From Bacillus sp. OV166 (GTDB lineage: Bacteria > Bacillota > Bacilli > Bacillales > Cytobacillaceae), in NCBI RefSeq assembly GCF_900177675.1, contig NZ_FXWM01000001.1, positions 5,155,001-5,219,000 on the forward strand: DNA of 64,000 bases. The letters are read 5' to 3'. The position numbers and the translations under genes are program-made. The notes beneath the pieces were generated by a model. It was not told the origin of the DNA, made no database searches, and worked only from the letters and a program-made list of their open reading frames with translations. Positions 8,621 through 16,356 of the stretch are shown in pieces. Each line of letters starts with the position of its first letter. Positions within the stretch are counted from its first letter, which is position 1.

Positions 8621-9132
8621 AGTGCAAGCGGGGAAATATCTGCTGCAATTGGATCAAGTTTGAGCTTAGACAATAAGCCCGAGTACTCCATCACTTGCTG
8701 CTCAGGTGCTACAAATAAAAGTAAATCCCTTGTTTTTCCATCACTTTTTAATGAATAAAAATCAAAGACTGGTTCTTCAAACGGTAAATGGATACTAGAA
8801 CCAAGCTCTAAATAGAGGTAGCCCTGAATTTCATCCTCCTGAATTTCAGCGGGAACGGAAACTTTCCGGATAATGACCAGTGGATCTGGGACAAGAAAAC
8901 GAACTTGACGTCTTTGAATCTTCCATTCACCGATACACTCTTCCAGAATGTTTGCCAAAGAGTCGACATCGATAATTTTCCCATCACTAATGATTCCAGG
9001 CGGGAGGAAACGTTCGCACCATCTTTGAGCAACAGCTGGAATCGCCTGCTTTAATTCAAGCAGACGAATCGAATGATCATTCAAAACGAGATTTATTATT
9101 CGGTTTTTAGATGTAAACAGGGAAAAAGCCAT
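8503..9132 (-). pseudogene. Truncated pilM-like pilus assembly ATPase gene
   Basis: The reading frame encodes 209 residues. About the first 170 look like the N-terminal half of a PilM/actin-like pilus assembly protein (NLVLNDHSIRLLELKQ at the start; VPAEIQEDEIQGYLYLELG and LLLFVAPEQQVMEYS in the middle). After ADISPLALYLNK (near 8620) the sequence turns into a basic, low-complexity tail that is an out-of-frame reading of the pilO linker, so the C-terminal nucleotide-binding half is missing. PilM proteins usually exceed 300 residues. It follows comC by 16 nt. I judge it non-functional after an internal deletion. Confidence 0.72.
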
Positions 9133-9148
9133 ATAAAAAACCCCTTAG

Positions 9149-9919
9149 TTAAAATCCCTGATTAAGGAAATGTATATACAAATTAATTAAATCCGATCCC
9201 CAATAATACGCTGTTAATGTTCCAGCACCAATAAATGGTCCAAATGGAATGGGCTGTCGCCTTTTGACAATTTTAAATAAGAGGGCTAAGCCGCCTATTA
9301 CTGCACCGAACAATGTTGAAAGAAAGAAGGACAAAAGTACTAGTTTAAACCCTAATACCAATCCAAGTAAGGCATAGAGTTTAACGTCCCCCCCACCCAT
9401 CCCACCTTTGCTAACTACAGCAATGAGTAAAAGGAGAATGAAACCAGACACAGCACCAAGGAGGCTGTCCCACCATGGGTTTAGCGGCCAAAATATCCGC
9501 TCCAATAAAAAAATCCCTGCAAACCAGATCAGAATTTTATCAGGGATGAGCATATAATGAATATCTGAAACAATGATAAGCATAAACATTGAGATTAGCG
9601 TTAGTGCAACTACTAATTCTCCAGACCAACCGATAACTAATGGTGCTGTCATAAAGAGTATTCCAGTGAGTAGTTCAAAAAATGGGTAGATAGGAGAAAT
9701 CCGCGACTTGCAGCCGCGGCATTTTCCTCCTTGAATCATATATGAAACCATAGGGATGAGTTCATATGCTTTTAACTGATGTCCACAAGTTGGACAAGCA
9801 GATCTTGGTTTGATAATTGATTGCTTTAATGGTAATCGAAGGCCAACTACATTAAAGAATGAGCCTAAGGCACAACCATATATGAATAGAATTATATAAG
9901 GAAAACAGGACATTTCCAT
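9149..9919 (-). CDS. comC: ComC/PilD-type prepilin peptidase (A24 family)
   Basis: This aspartic peptidase cleaves and N-methylates type IV prepilins, here probably the ComG competence pseudopilins encoded elsewhere. The 256-residue protein has the zinc tetrad (C42, C45, C67, C70) in the first cytoplasmic domain and the two catalytic aspartates, D119 (SDIHYMLIPD) and D178 in GMGGGD, within about seven membrane spans. It appears intact although the pilM/N/O genes after it are decayed. The order folC-comC-spoIIB is that of B. subtilis. The ATG at 9919 follows a GGGAGA site; a second in-frame ATG at 9913 is possible. Confidence 0.93.
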   Translation of the reverse strand: MEMSCFPYIILFIYGCALGSFFNVVGLRLPLKQSIIKPRSACPTCGHQLKAYELIPMVSYMIQGGKCRGCKSRISPIYPFFELLTGILFMTAPLVIGWSGELVVALTLISMFMLIIVSDIHYMLIPDKILIWFAGIFLLERIFWPLNPWWDSLLGAVSGFILLLLIAVVSKGGMGGGDVKLYALLGLVLGFKLVLLSFFLSTLFGAVIGGLALLFKIVKRRQPIPFGPFIGAGTLTAYYWGSDLINLYIHFLNQGF

Positions 9920-9950
9920 TTAACTATCATTCTCCCTAATTAAATACTTT

Positions 9951-10070
9951 TTATTGGGCCAAATCACGAATATTGGGAGGATAAGCCTTATAGGTGAACC
10001 AGGTTCCTGCAGTGACCAACAAAATCCAGGCAAGAAAAATAGAATTCTTGATGTAAGGTTTTACTGCCAT
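9951..10070 (-). CDS. Small membrane protein, 39 aa, unknown function
   Basis: A short frame not recognised by me. The ATG at 10070 is preceded by AAAGGAGG with a 6-nt spacer, an ideal ribosome site. The product has a basic N-terminus (MAVKPYIKNS), one hydrophobic span (IFLAWILLVTAGTWF) and a short polar tail ending PPNIRDLAQ. It lies between folC and comC on the same strand, where some bacilli carry further pil genes, so it may be a leftover or accessory piece of that locus; this is inference. Support comes from the ribosome site and membrane-like composition only. Confidence 0.55.
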   Translation of the reverse strand: MAVKPYIKNSIFLAWILLVTAGTWFTYKAYPPNIRDLAQ

Positions 10071-10129
10071 GCTTATCCTCCTTTCTACTTATATGGATAT
10101 AATTATTTTACCATTATAAAAATAACTTG

Positions 10130-11452
10130 TCATAAAGAAATTATCTTATTTTTCAAACAGTTAGCCAAAAATGGTTTTACCTCAGAAATAAAGTAGAGTG
10201 AACCCGTTATGACTAACATGCTGTTGTTATCTATATTTTGGATCTCTTCTATAAGAAAAGGACCCCAGTCATCGACTGCCAATTTGTTTGGTGATTGGCT
10301 GATTTTGAGTAATTCTTCCGCTTTAGCTGCACGTGGAAAATCGAAGCTGACAAAGGCAATTTGGGAAGCCGTTTGGTCCAGCTTGGCAATCATTTGATCA
10401 AGCTTTTTATCCGATAGCGCGGCAAACACAATCTGAATACTGCGATTTTGATATCTAGTACTTAATTCGTGTGTTAGAGCAGTTATTCCCTCCTCATTAT
10501 GGGCCCCATCAATAATCACAAGTGGACTTTCAGAAAGAATTTCAAATCTCCCTGGCCAGTAAGCCTTTTTTAAGCCCGTACGAATAGCTTGCTCTGAAAT
10601 TAGGAATGAACCTTTTTGATTTAAAAATTGGGCGGCCATGACAGCAAGTGCGGCATTTTCCGTTTGATGCTGACCGATCATCCTGATTTCTAATTGGGCG
10701 ATGGTTTGAAGTTGAGTGATGACATCAAACACTTCACCATTAGATAGGGATTTATGAGCACTAATCGAAAATTCCTGATTTAAGCGGTAAAGAGGTGCTT
10801 TTTTCTTATCTGCTTGGTCCTCAATTACCTTAATCGCCCCAGGATGTTTGACAGCCGTAAAAATGGCGGTGTTCTCTTTAATTATCCCTGCTTTTTCAAA
10901 CGCAATTTCCTCATAGGTGTTTCCAAGGATGTTTGTGTGATCAAGACCGATATTGGTAATGATCGAGGCTAATGGCTGGATAATATTTGTTGAATCAAAT
11001 CGACCGCCTAAACCGACTTCAAAAATGACAACGTCAACCTTGTTCATAGTTGCGAAATAATGAAACGCCATCGCGGTGATGACTTCAAACTCCGTCGGCC
11101 CGCCAAGCTCTGTTTCTTCTAATTCGTCCGCCAATGGGCGAATGATATTTGCTAGTTGGAGCAGCTCCGCGTCTGATATGGCTTTTCCATTCACACTGAT
11201 CCGCTCATTGAACTGTTCAATATAGGGCGAGGTAAAGGTACCAACTGAATACCCTCCTGCTTCAAGAATCGAACGGAGAAAAGTAACGGTGGAGCCTTTG
11301 CCATTTGTACCGCCAATATGAACCGTCTTCATTTTTGTTTCTGGATTGCCAAGCTTCTCCATCATCCATTCCATCCGCTTTAACCCTGGCTTGATTCCCA
11401 GTCTTAACCGCGCATGAATCCATTCTAGGGCTTCTTTATATGTAGCAAACAT
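10130..11452 (-). CDS. folC: FolC, folylpolyglutamate/dihydrofolate synthase
   Basis: FolC adds glutamate to dihydropteroate and extends the polyglutamate tail of folates, using ATP. The P-loop GTNGKGST (residues 48-55) and the Mur-ligase-like motifs (VIFEVGLGGRFDSTN, IIDGAHNEEG) are clear. I prefer the ATG at 11452, which has GGGG 8 nt upstream, over the in-frame GTG at 11461 that touches the same G run; this gives 440 residues. The order valS-folC-comC is conserved in bacilli. A 20-21-nt periodic repeat array and the valS terminator lie just upstream. Confidence 0.95.
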   Translation of the reverse strand: MFATYKEALEWIHARLRLGIKPGLKRMEWMMEKLGNPETKMKTVHIGGTNGKGSTVTFLRSILEAGGYSVGTFTSPYIEQFNERISVNGKAISDAELLQLANIIRPLADELEETELGGPTEFEVITAMAFHYFATMNKVDVVIFEVGLGGRFDSTNIIQPLASIITNIGLDHTNILGNTYEEIAFEKAGIIKENTAIFTAVKHPGAIKVIEDQADKKKAPLYRLNQEFSISAHKSLSNGEVFDVITQLQTIAQLEIRMIGQHQTENAALAVMAAQFLNQKGSFLISEQAIRTGLKKAYWPGRFEILSESPLVIIDGAHNEEGITALTHELSTRYQNRSIQIVFAALSDKKLDQMIAKLDQTASQIAFVSFDFPRAAKAEELLKISQSPNKLAVDDWGPFLIEEIQNIDNNSMLVITGSLYFISEVKPFLANCLKNKIISL

Positions 11453-11522
11453 TCGTGACACCCCATCTATATTTTAATGTTTGTTTAATATTTACTTTTA
11501 AAGTGCAATCTATTTTTTGATT

Positions 11523-11613
11523 CGCTGATAAAAGTGGAATTTCCGCTGATAAAATCCAATTTCCGCTGATATATTAGACGTTTTCGCTGATATATTCCTG
11601 AAAACCGCTGATA
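11523..11613. repeat. Array of five CGCTGATA repeats with 20-21-nt period
   Basis: The octamer CGCTGATA occurs at 11523, 11544, 11564, 11585 and 11606, so the start-to-start steps are 21, 20, 21 and 21 nt. Most copies extend to TTTCCGCTGATAAAA. The array lies between the valS terminator and folC. It is intergenic and too regular to be chance. No coding frame or hairpin explains it. Confidence 0.8.
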
Positions 11614-11682
11614 AATTGTAATCTCTGGCATATTTGCATCAATCATGTTGATTATGATTGTTTTTTTTAGGGTAAGTAATAA

Positions 11683-11715
11683 GGCGAGACGAATCCTCAG
11701 AGAATTCGCCTCGCC
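11683..11715 (-). terminator. Terminator after valS
   Basis: On the minus strand, GGCGAGGCGAAT pairs with ATTCGTCTCGCC across a 9-nt loop. The T tract is short (TTATTACTT), so strength is uncertain. Confidence 0.65.
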
Positions 11716-11725
11716 AAACTAATTA

Positions 11726-14368
11726 TTACCCTCTTAATTCTTTAATTCGTGCTTCGACAATCGCTCTTTTTTCGCGATAATCATCTTCCTTGGCACGTTC
11801 TTCGGCTACAACACTTTCAGGTGCCTTTTTCATGAAGCCTTCATTGCTTAATTTCTTCTGAACTCTTTCCACTTCTTTATTTAAGCGGTCAAATTCTTTT
11901 TCGAGACGAGCAATTTCTTCATCGATGTTAATCAAACCTTCAAGCGGCAGGATGATTTCTAATCCAGTAATCACGGCTGTCATTGCTTTTTCAGGCGTTT
12001 CAAGGTCAACGCCCATTTGTAATTCTTCTGGATTACAGAAGCGTTCAATATAGCCGCGGTTATTCTCGATTGCTTTGAGAACCGTTTCATCCTTTGCTTT
12101 GACAAGCATTTTGATTTTCTTACTCATTGGAGTATTTACTTCAGCACGAATATTCCGAACCGCGCGAATCATCTCGACGAGCAGTTTCATTTCTTGCGCT
12201 GCTTGGTCATCAGAATGAGCTGGATTTACTTCAGGCCATGCTGCTGTTGTAATTGATTCTCCTTGGTGAGGAAGGTTCTGCCAAATTTCCTCGGTGATAA
12301 ATGGCATGAATGGATGCAATAAACGCATCGTTTGATCTAAAACATGTGCCAGAATCGAACGAGTTGTTTTCTTGGCTGCTTCATCTTCACCATATAGCGG
12401 CAATTTCGCCATTTCAATATACCAATCACAGAAGTCATCCCAGATAAAGTTGTAAAGCGCACGGCCCACTTCACCAAATTCATAACGATCTGAAAGTCTT
12501 GTTACATGTTCAATCGTTTCATTTAATCGTGTTAAAATCCACTTGTCTGCAACCGATTTTTCTCCGCTAAAATCAATCTCTTCGTAGGTCATACCGTCCA
12601 TATTCATTAACGCGAAACGGGAGGCATTCCAAATTTTATTGGCAAAGTTCCAAGTTGACTCTACTTTTTCAAAGCTAAAACGTAAATCTTGACCTGGTGA
12701 ACTTCCAGTTGACAGGAAGTATCGTAGTGCATCGGCACCGTATTTTTCGATGACATCCATTGGATCGACGCCGTTACCAAGCGACTTACTCATTTTCCGT
12801 CCCTGTTCGTCACGAACGAGACCGTGGATGAGAACATCTTTAAATGGACGCTCGCCTGTAAACTCAATGCTTTGGAAAATCATTCTCGATACCCAGAAGA
12901 AGATAATATCATAGCCTGTTACTAACACGTCGGTTGGGAAGTAACGCTTGAAATCAGATGCTTCTGTGTCAGGCCAACCCATGGTTGAAAAAGGCCATAG
13001 CGCGGAACTGAACCATGTATCGAGTACGTCTTTATCCTGCTCCCAGTTCTCAGCGTCTGCCGGTGCTTCTGTACCAACATATACTTCACCTGTTTGTTTG
13101 TGATACCAAGCTGGGATTCGGTGCCCCCACCAAAGCTGTCTCGAAATACACCAGTCGCGGATGTTCTCCATCCAGCGGAGGTAAGTTTTTTCAAACCGGT
13201 CTGGAACAAAGTTTACTTTTTCTTCTTTGCTTTGTAGGGCAATTGCTTCATCTGCGAGCGGCTGCATTTTAACAAACCACTGGGTGGAAAGATACGGTTC
13301 AACAACGGCACCGCTTCGTTCCGAATGACCTACGGAATGCGGATGCTCTTCAATTTTGAAAAGAACGCCTTGTTCCTGCAAGTCCTTAACGATTTGCTTA
13401 CGGCATTCAAAACGGTCTAGTCCTTTATACTTGCCAGCTCTATCATTCATCGAGCCGTCTTCGTTCATTACCAGAACTCGCTCTAGATTATGACGATTAC
13501 CCACTTCAAAATCGTTCGGGTCATGGGCTGGCGTAATTTTTACTGCACCAGATCCGAATTCCATATCCACATAGTCGTCACCAACGATTGGAATTTCACG
13601 GCCAACGATTGGCAGAATGACGGTTTTACCAATCAAGTGCTTGTAGCGGTCGTCTTCTGGATGAACGGCAACCGCGGTATCACCCAGCATCGTTTCTGGA
13701 CGGGTCGTAGCCACTTCAATCTGTCCAGAACCATCGGCAAGCGGATAACTCATATGATAAAAAGCACCTTGAACATCTTTATAAATGACTTCGATATCGG
13801 ATAGAGCTGTTTTTGTGGACGGATCCCAGTTAATAATATATTCCCCGCGGTAAATGAGACCTTTTTTATAAAGGGTAACAAAAACCTCTTTAACGGCATC
13901 AGATAAGCCTGCATCCAGCGTGAAACGCTCGCGGCTGTAATCAAGGCCTAAGCCCAGTTTCGACCACTGCTGGCGGATATGAGAAGCATACTCTTCCTTC
14001 CACTTCCATGTTTCCTCGACGAACTTTTCTCTTCCTAGATCGTAGCGGCTTTTGCCTTCATTGCGAAGTTTTTCTTCTACTTTAGCTTGGGTAGCAATCC
14101 CAGCATGGTCCATTCCAGGTAACCAGAGAACGTCAAATCCTTGCATCCGCTTCATCCGGGTCACGATGTCTTGAAGCGTCGTATCCCAGGCATGACCTAA
14201 ATGAAGTTTCCCGGTAACGTTCGGCGGCGGGATAACAACTGTGTACGGCTCTTTGCCCTCATCGTTTTTTGCTTCGAAAAATTTACCTTTTAACCACCAT
14301 TCATAACGCCCTTTTTCAATCGTTTGTGGGTCGTATTTGGTAGGCATTGTTAGTTCCTTTGTTTCCAT
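11726..14368 (-). CDS. valS: ValS, valyl-tRNA synthetase
   Basis: ValS charges tRNA-Val. It is a class I synthetase with the HIGH-type motif (PPPNVTGKLHLGH), the KMSKS loop (GRKMSKSLGNG), an inserted editing domain, and a C-terminal coiled-coil arm (last 65 residues, rich in Glu/Lys/Arg). The frame is open further upstream, but the start is set at the ATG at 14368 because AAGGAGG lies 9 nt before it and the protein then has 880 residues, the usual length. Expression is controlled by the T-box leader at 14545-14800. Confidence 0.97.
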   Translation of the reverse strand: METKELTMPTKYDPQTIEKGRYEWWLKGKFFEAKNDEGKEPYTVVIPPPNVTGKLHLGHAWDTTLQDIVTRMKRMQGFDVLWLPGMDHAGIATQAKVEEKLRNEGKSRYDLGREKFVEETWKWKEEYASHIRQQWSKLGLGLDYSRERFTLDAGLSDAVKEVFVTLYKKGLIYRGEYIINWDPSTKTALSDIEVIYKDVQGAFYHMSYPLADGSGQIEVATTRPETMLGDTAVAVHPEDDRYKHLIGKTVILPIVGREIPIVGDDYVDMEFGSGAVKITPAHDPNDFEVGNRHNLERVLVMNEDGSMNDRAGKYKGLDRFECRKQIVKDLQEQGVLFKIEEHPHSVGHSERSGAVVEPYLSTQWFVKMQPLADEAIALQSKEEKVNFVPDRFEKTYLRWMENIRDWCISRQLWWGHRIPAWYHKQTGEVYVGTEAPADAENWEQDKDVLDTWFSSALWPFSTMGWPDTEASDFKRYFPTDVLVTGYDIIFFWVSRMIFQSIEFTGERPFKDVLIHGLVRDEQGRKMSKSLGNGVDPMDVIEKYGADALRYFLSTGSSPGQDLRFSFEKVESTWNFANKIWNASRFALMNMDGMTYEEIDFSGEKSVADKWILTRLNETIEHVTRLSDRYEFGEVGRALYNFIWDDFCDWYIEMAKLPLYGEDEAAKKTTRSILAHVLDQTMRLLHPFMPFITEEIWQNLPHQGESITTAAWPEVNPAHSDDQAAQEMKLLVEMIRAVRNIRAEVNTPMSKKIKMLVKAKDETVLKAIENNRGYIERFCNPEELQMGVDLETPEKAMTAVITGLEIILPLEGLINIDEEIARLEKEFDRLNKEVERVQKKLSNEGFMKKAPESVVAEERAKEDDYREKRAIVEARIKELRG

Positions 14369-14544
14369 TGTAAAATTCCTCCTTAAAATAAACCAATCGT
14401 GAAAAGTGATACCAGATGAGCAGCACACCAACCAACAAAACAAAGGCAGTGTGAGCAGAGCCAGTGTTCACTTAATTCGTGTGTAAAATGTATTTTTCCA
14501 CAAAGTTTGGATATCCTGATTCGTTTTTGCGCCGCTCCGCCCCT

Positions 14545-14800
14545 TTTCCACATAAAAAACCCCATTCGTCATAAAAGGACGAATGGAGTTTGCTTCGCGG
14601 TACCACCTTTTTTCCAATCCAAAAAACGGATTGGCACTTATGTAGATAACGGATTTAGTCCGTCTTCAACTAATAGGATGTTTAGATCCGTTCGCAGAAG
14701 AAGCTCGTGGGTGACCTTCCGATATGCTGCTTAGGAAATCTTCCAGCTAATGATTTCCCTCTCTTGAAGCAGGTTTGTATCGTACTCTTCCCTGTCTTTG
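14545..14800 (-). promoter_or_regulatory. T-box riboswitch leader, valine specific, for valS
   Basis: Read leftward, the leader has a long stem I, the conserved T-box AAGGTGGTACCGCG (in 14595-14610), and then a terminator that competes with the antiterminator. The codon in the probable specifier loop is GUC followed by A (14713-14715, in GGAAGGTCAC), a valine codon that agrees with the downstream gene. Uncharged tRNA-Val would stabilise the antiterminator and permit transcription. Confidence 0.93.
14554..14586 (-). terminator. Regulated terminator of the valS T-box
   Basis: On the minus strand, CCATTCGTC pairs with GACGAATGG, followed by GGTTTTTT. It is the OFF structure of the T-box leader. 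Confidence 0.85.
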
Positions 14801-14824
14801 CTTATGTAATTAAATTATATAGTT

Positions 14825-14854
14825 ATACTACCGAAAAAAAGGGTTTGACGTCAA
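14825..14854 (-). promoter_or_regulatory. Sigma-A-type promoter for the valS leader
   Basis: On the minus strand, TTGACG (14849-14854) and TAGTAT (14825-14830) are 18 nt apart, about 25 nt upstream of the T-box stem I. Confidence 0.6.
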
Positions 14855-14972
14855 TAATGATAACCACTTTTTTTATTTTTTATACTATATGCCGTTTTTT
14901 TGGAGAGTTCTCCGCACTTGTGGAATATACATAAAGAAAATATATGCCAGATTTGTAAAGGGGGGGTTGTCG

Positions 14973-15164
14973 GTGAAAAGAAATTTCCAAAAATTTAAAT
15001 ACCTACCCTGGTTTAGAACCTGTCGGAGAGTTTGCGCACAGTTAATTATTCCGTTTGTGATCTTCCAATTTATTCGAACACTCATCATTCCAACGTTTTT
15101 TGATATCTTATTATTAACGGTTTTTGTTGCCATTGCCGTGTCACTATATTTTGAAATCGTTTAA
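14973..15164 (+). CDS. Small membrane protein, 63 aa, unknown function
   Basis: I do not recognise this gene. The chosen start is a GTG at 14973 with AAAGGGGGGG 6 nt before it; the frame is open upstream but lacks another site. The product has a basic, aromatic N-terminal third (KRNFQKFKYLPWFRTCRR) and then about 40 mostly hydrophobic residues that could form one or two membrane helices, ending SLYFEIV. It is divergent from valS and convergent with ysxE, so it forms its own transcription unit. It ends in a hairpin shared with ysxE. Confidence 0.6.
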   Translation: MKRNFQKFKYLPWFRTCRRVCAQLIIPFVIFQFIRTLIIPTFFDILLLTVFVAIAVSLYFEIV

Positions 15165-15212
15165 GGAGCCCATTTTGCAGATGATTACTGCGGCTGGGCT
15201 CCTTCTTTTGCT
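15164..15212 (+). terminator. Hairpin at the end of the 63-aa gene, overlapping the ysxE 3' end
   Basis: AAGGAGCCCA pairs with TGGGCTCCTT, enclosing an inner GCAG/CTGC stem, and is followed by CTTTT on the plus strand. The same hairpin may stop ysxE transcripts. Confidence 0.6.
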
Positions 15213-16231
15213 GCTGCGGCGGCGGCTGCCTGCGCATCCATTTCGGTCATTCTCATGACGACATATTCGGAATTTTTCAAATGCCAGTAGCGGTGCTGCA
15301 GCTGACGGACATATTTTAATTCATTCTTTGGACGCGACTTTCGATAGTAGCTTTCTGCCACTTGGATGATTGGAATCGGAAGCGCTAAATAGCTGTAGAA
15401 TAATAGCTTTTCATCTGCTTTAAATGGAAAGTATTTAAAGTAGTGGTATACCCAGTCAATGGCTGTGTCGCTGCGCTTCGGGTTGGTATTTAAGGCACGT
15501 GATAAATAGGGAAGGAGATCGTGAATCGGTGAGCCGTAGTGCGCATTCTCAAAATTAATAAAAAAGCCATACCCTTTATCATCATACAAGAAATGCTCGG
15601 GTGACAATTTTCCGTGAGTTATAACCATGCGGGCCTTTTCATCGTCCTTCGTTTTTTCATACCATTCTTCAAATTTCGTTTTCGAAAATCGGAGCGCCTG
15701 GCTGATTTCATTGTAATAAAGGCAATATAACAATTCAAACGGCGACATGTATGTCTTTTTTTCACATTCGTCGATGAAGCCATCAAGGAATGCCTGTTGT
15801 TTTTCATGCTGTTGAATCGTCTTTTCATAATGCTCGGTCCGCTCTTCTTTGTTCAAGGTAATTTCTTTGGCGGACAGGGTATGAAGACGAGCGAGTTCAC
15901 GAAAAAGTTGTTGATCTTTTTGCTGCCGGTCTTCCTTTTGTTCATTCGACATCCACGGCATTAAGTAATAAAGATTGTTCTCGTGTAAGACCGCATACCT
16001 GCCGTCCATCGTAGGGTAAATGGGAACGATGCGATTATACCCTTTTTGGTATAGGAGATGAACATGGCGAATGAAGTCGGTCCCCGTTGCAGGGTCTATT
16101 TTTTTTAAGGCAAACGTTCCTTTGTTTGAATAAATCTTCTGAACACTGCCGAAATCCTCTACAAAATGAGGCTCAACAAGGTAATTTCTTAAGATGGGAG
16201 CAAATGTGTTTAGTAGATTCGGGTTACTCAA
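15185..16231 (-). CDS. ysxE: YsxE, CotS-family spore coat protein
   Basis: The 348-residue product belongs to the CotS/YutH/YsxE group of kinase-like spore coat proteins (aminoglycoside-phosphotransferase fold). The degenerate catalytic-loop region ITHGKLSPEHFLYDD and the following INFENAHYG segment are visible in place of the HGDLH...DFE motifs of true kinases. The C-terminus has a poly-alanine stretch. The start is a TTG at 16231 with only a weak ribosome site, so it may be a few codons off. It lies directly after spoVID, as in B. subtilis. Confidence 0.9.
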   Translation of the reverse strand: MSNPNLLNTFAPILRNYLVEPHFVEDFGSVQKIYSNKGTFALKKIDPATGTDFIRHVHLLYQKGYNRIVPIYPTMDGRYAVLHENNLYYLMPWMSNEQKEDRQQKDQQLFRELARLHTLSAKEITLNKEERTEHYEKTIQQHEKQQAFLDGFIDECEKKTYMSPFELLYCLYYNEISQALRFSKTKFEEWYEKTKDDEKARMVITHGKLSPEHFLYDDKGYGFFINFENAHYGSPIHDLLPYLSRALNTNPKRSDTAIDWVYHYFKYFPFKADEKLLFYSYLALPIPIIQVAESYYRKSRPKNELKYVRQLQHRYWHLKNSEYVVMRMTEMDAQAAAAAAAKEGAQPQ

Positions 16232-16256
16232 GAGTACTCAACTCACTTTCATTTTA

Positions 16257-16298
16257 AAAGCGGAAGCGCCCGTTTAGCGGCGTATGGACTGGAGCAGT
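16257..16298. repeat. Fragment of a dispersed GCGGAAGCGCC repeat
   Basis: Starts aaaagcggaagcgcccgttt and ends with tggactggagcag. It is related to the element at 51497-51619 and lies between ysxE and the spoVID terminator. Confidence 0.5.
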
Positions 16299-16312
16299 TT
16301 GACTGTGTATGA

Positions 16313-16349
16313 AAAGAAGGTGAGCAGGTCAAAGGAACCCGCTCATCTT
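16313..16349 (-). terminator. Terminator after spoVID
   Basis: On the minus strand, AAGATGAGCGGGT pairs imperfectly with ACCTGCTCACC, followed by TTCTTTT. Confidence 0.55.
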
Positions 16350-16356
16350 TTAAAAA

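Noticed and set aside
11523..11613. Possible CRISPR or minisatellite
   Set aside because: Only 8-15 bases are shared per unit and intervening bases vary without spacer-like length; not a coding minisatellite either.
14545..14800. Tyrosine or isoleucine specificity for the T-box
   Set aside because: The codon followed by A at the end of stem I is GUC, and the downstream gene is valS.
14707..14934. Plus-strand frame upstream of the 63-aa gene
   Set aside because: It is antisense to the valS T-box leader and promoter, with no ribosome site.
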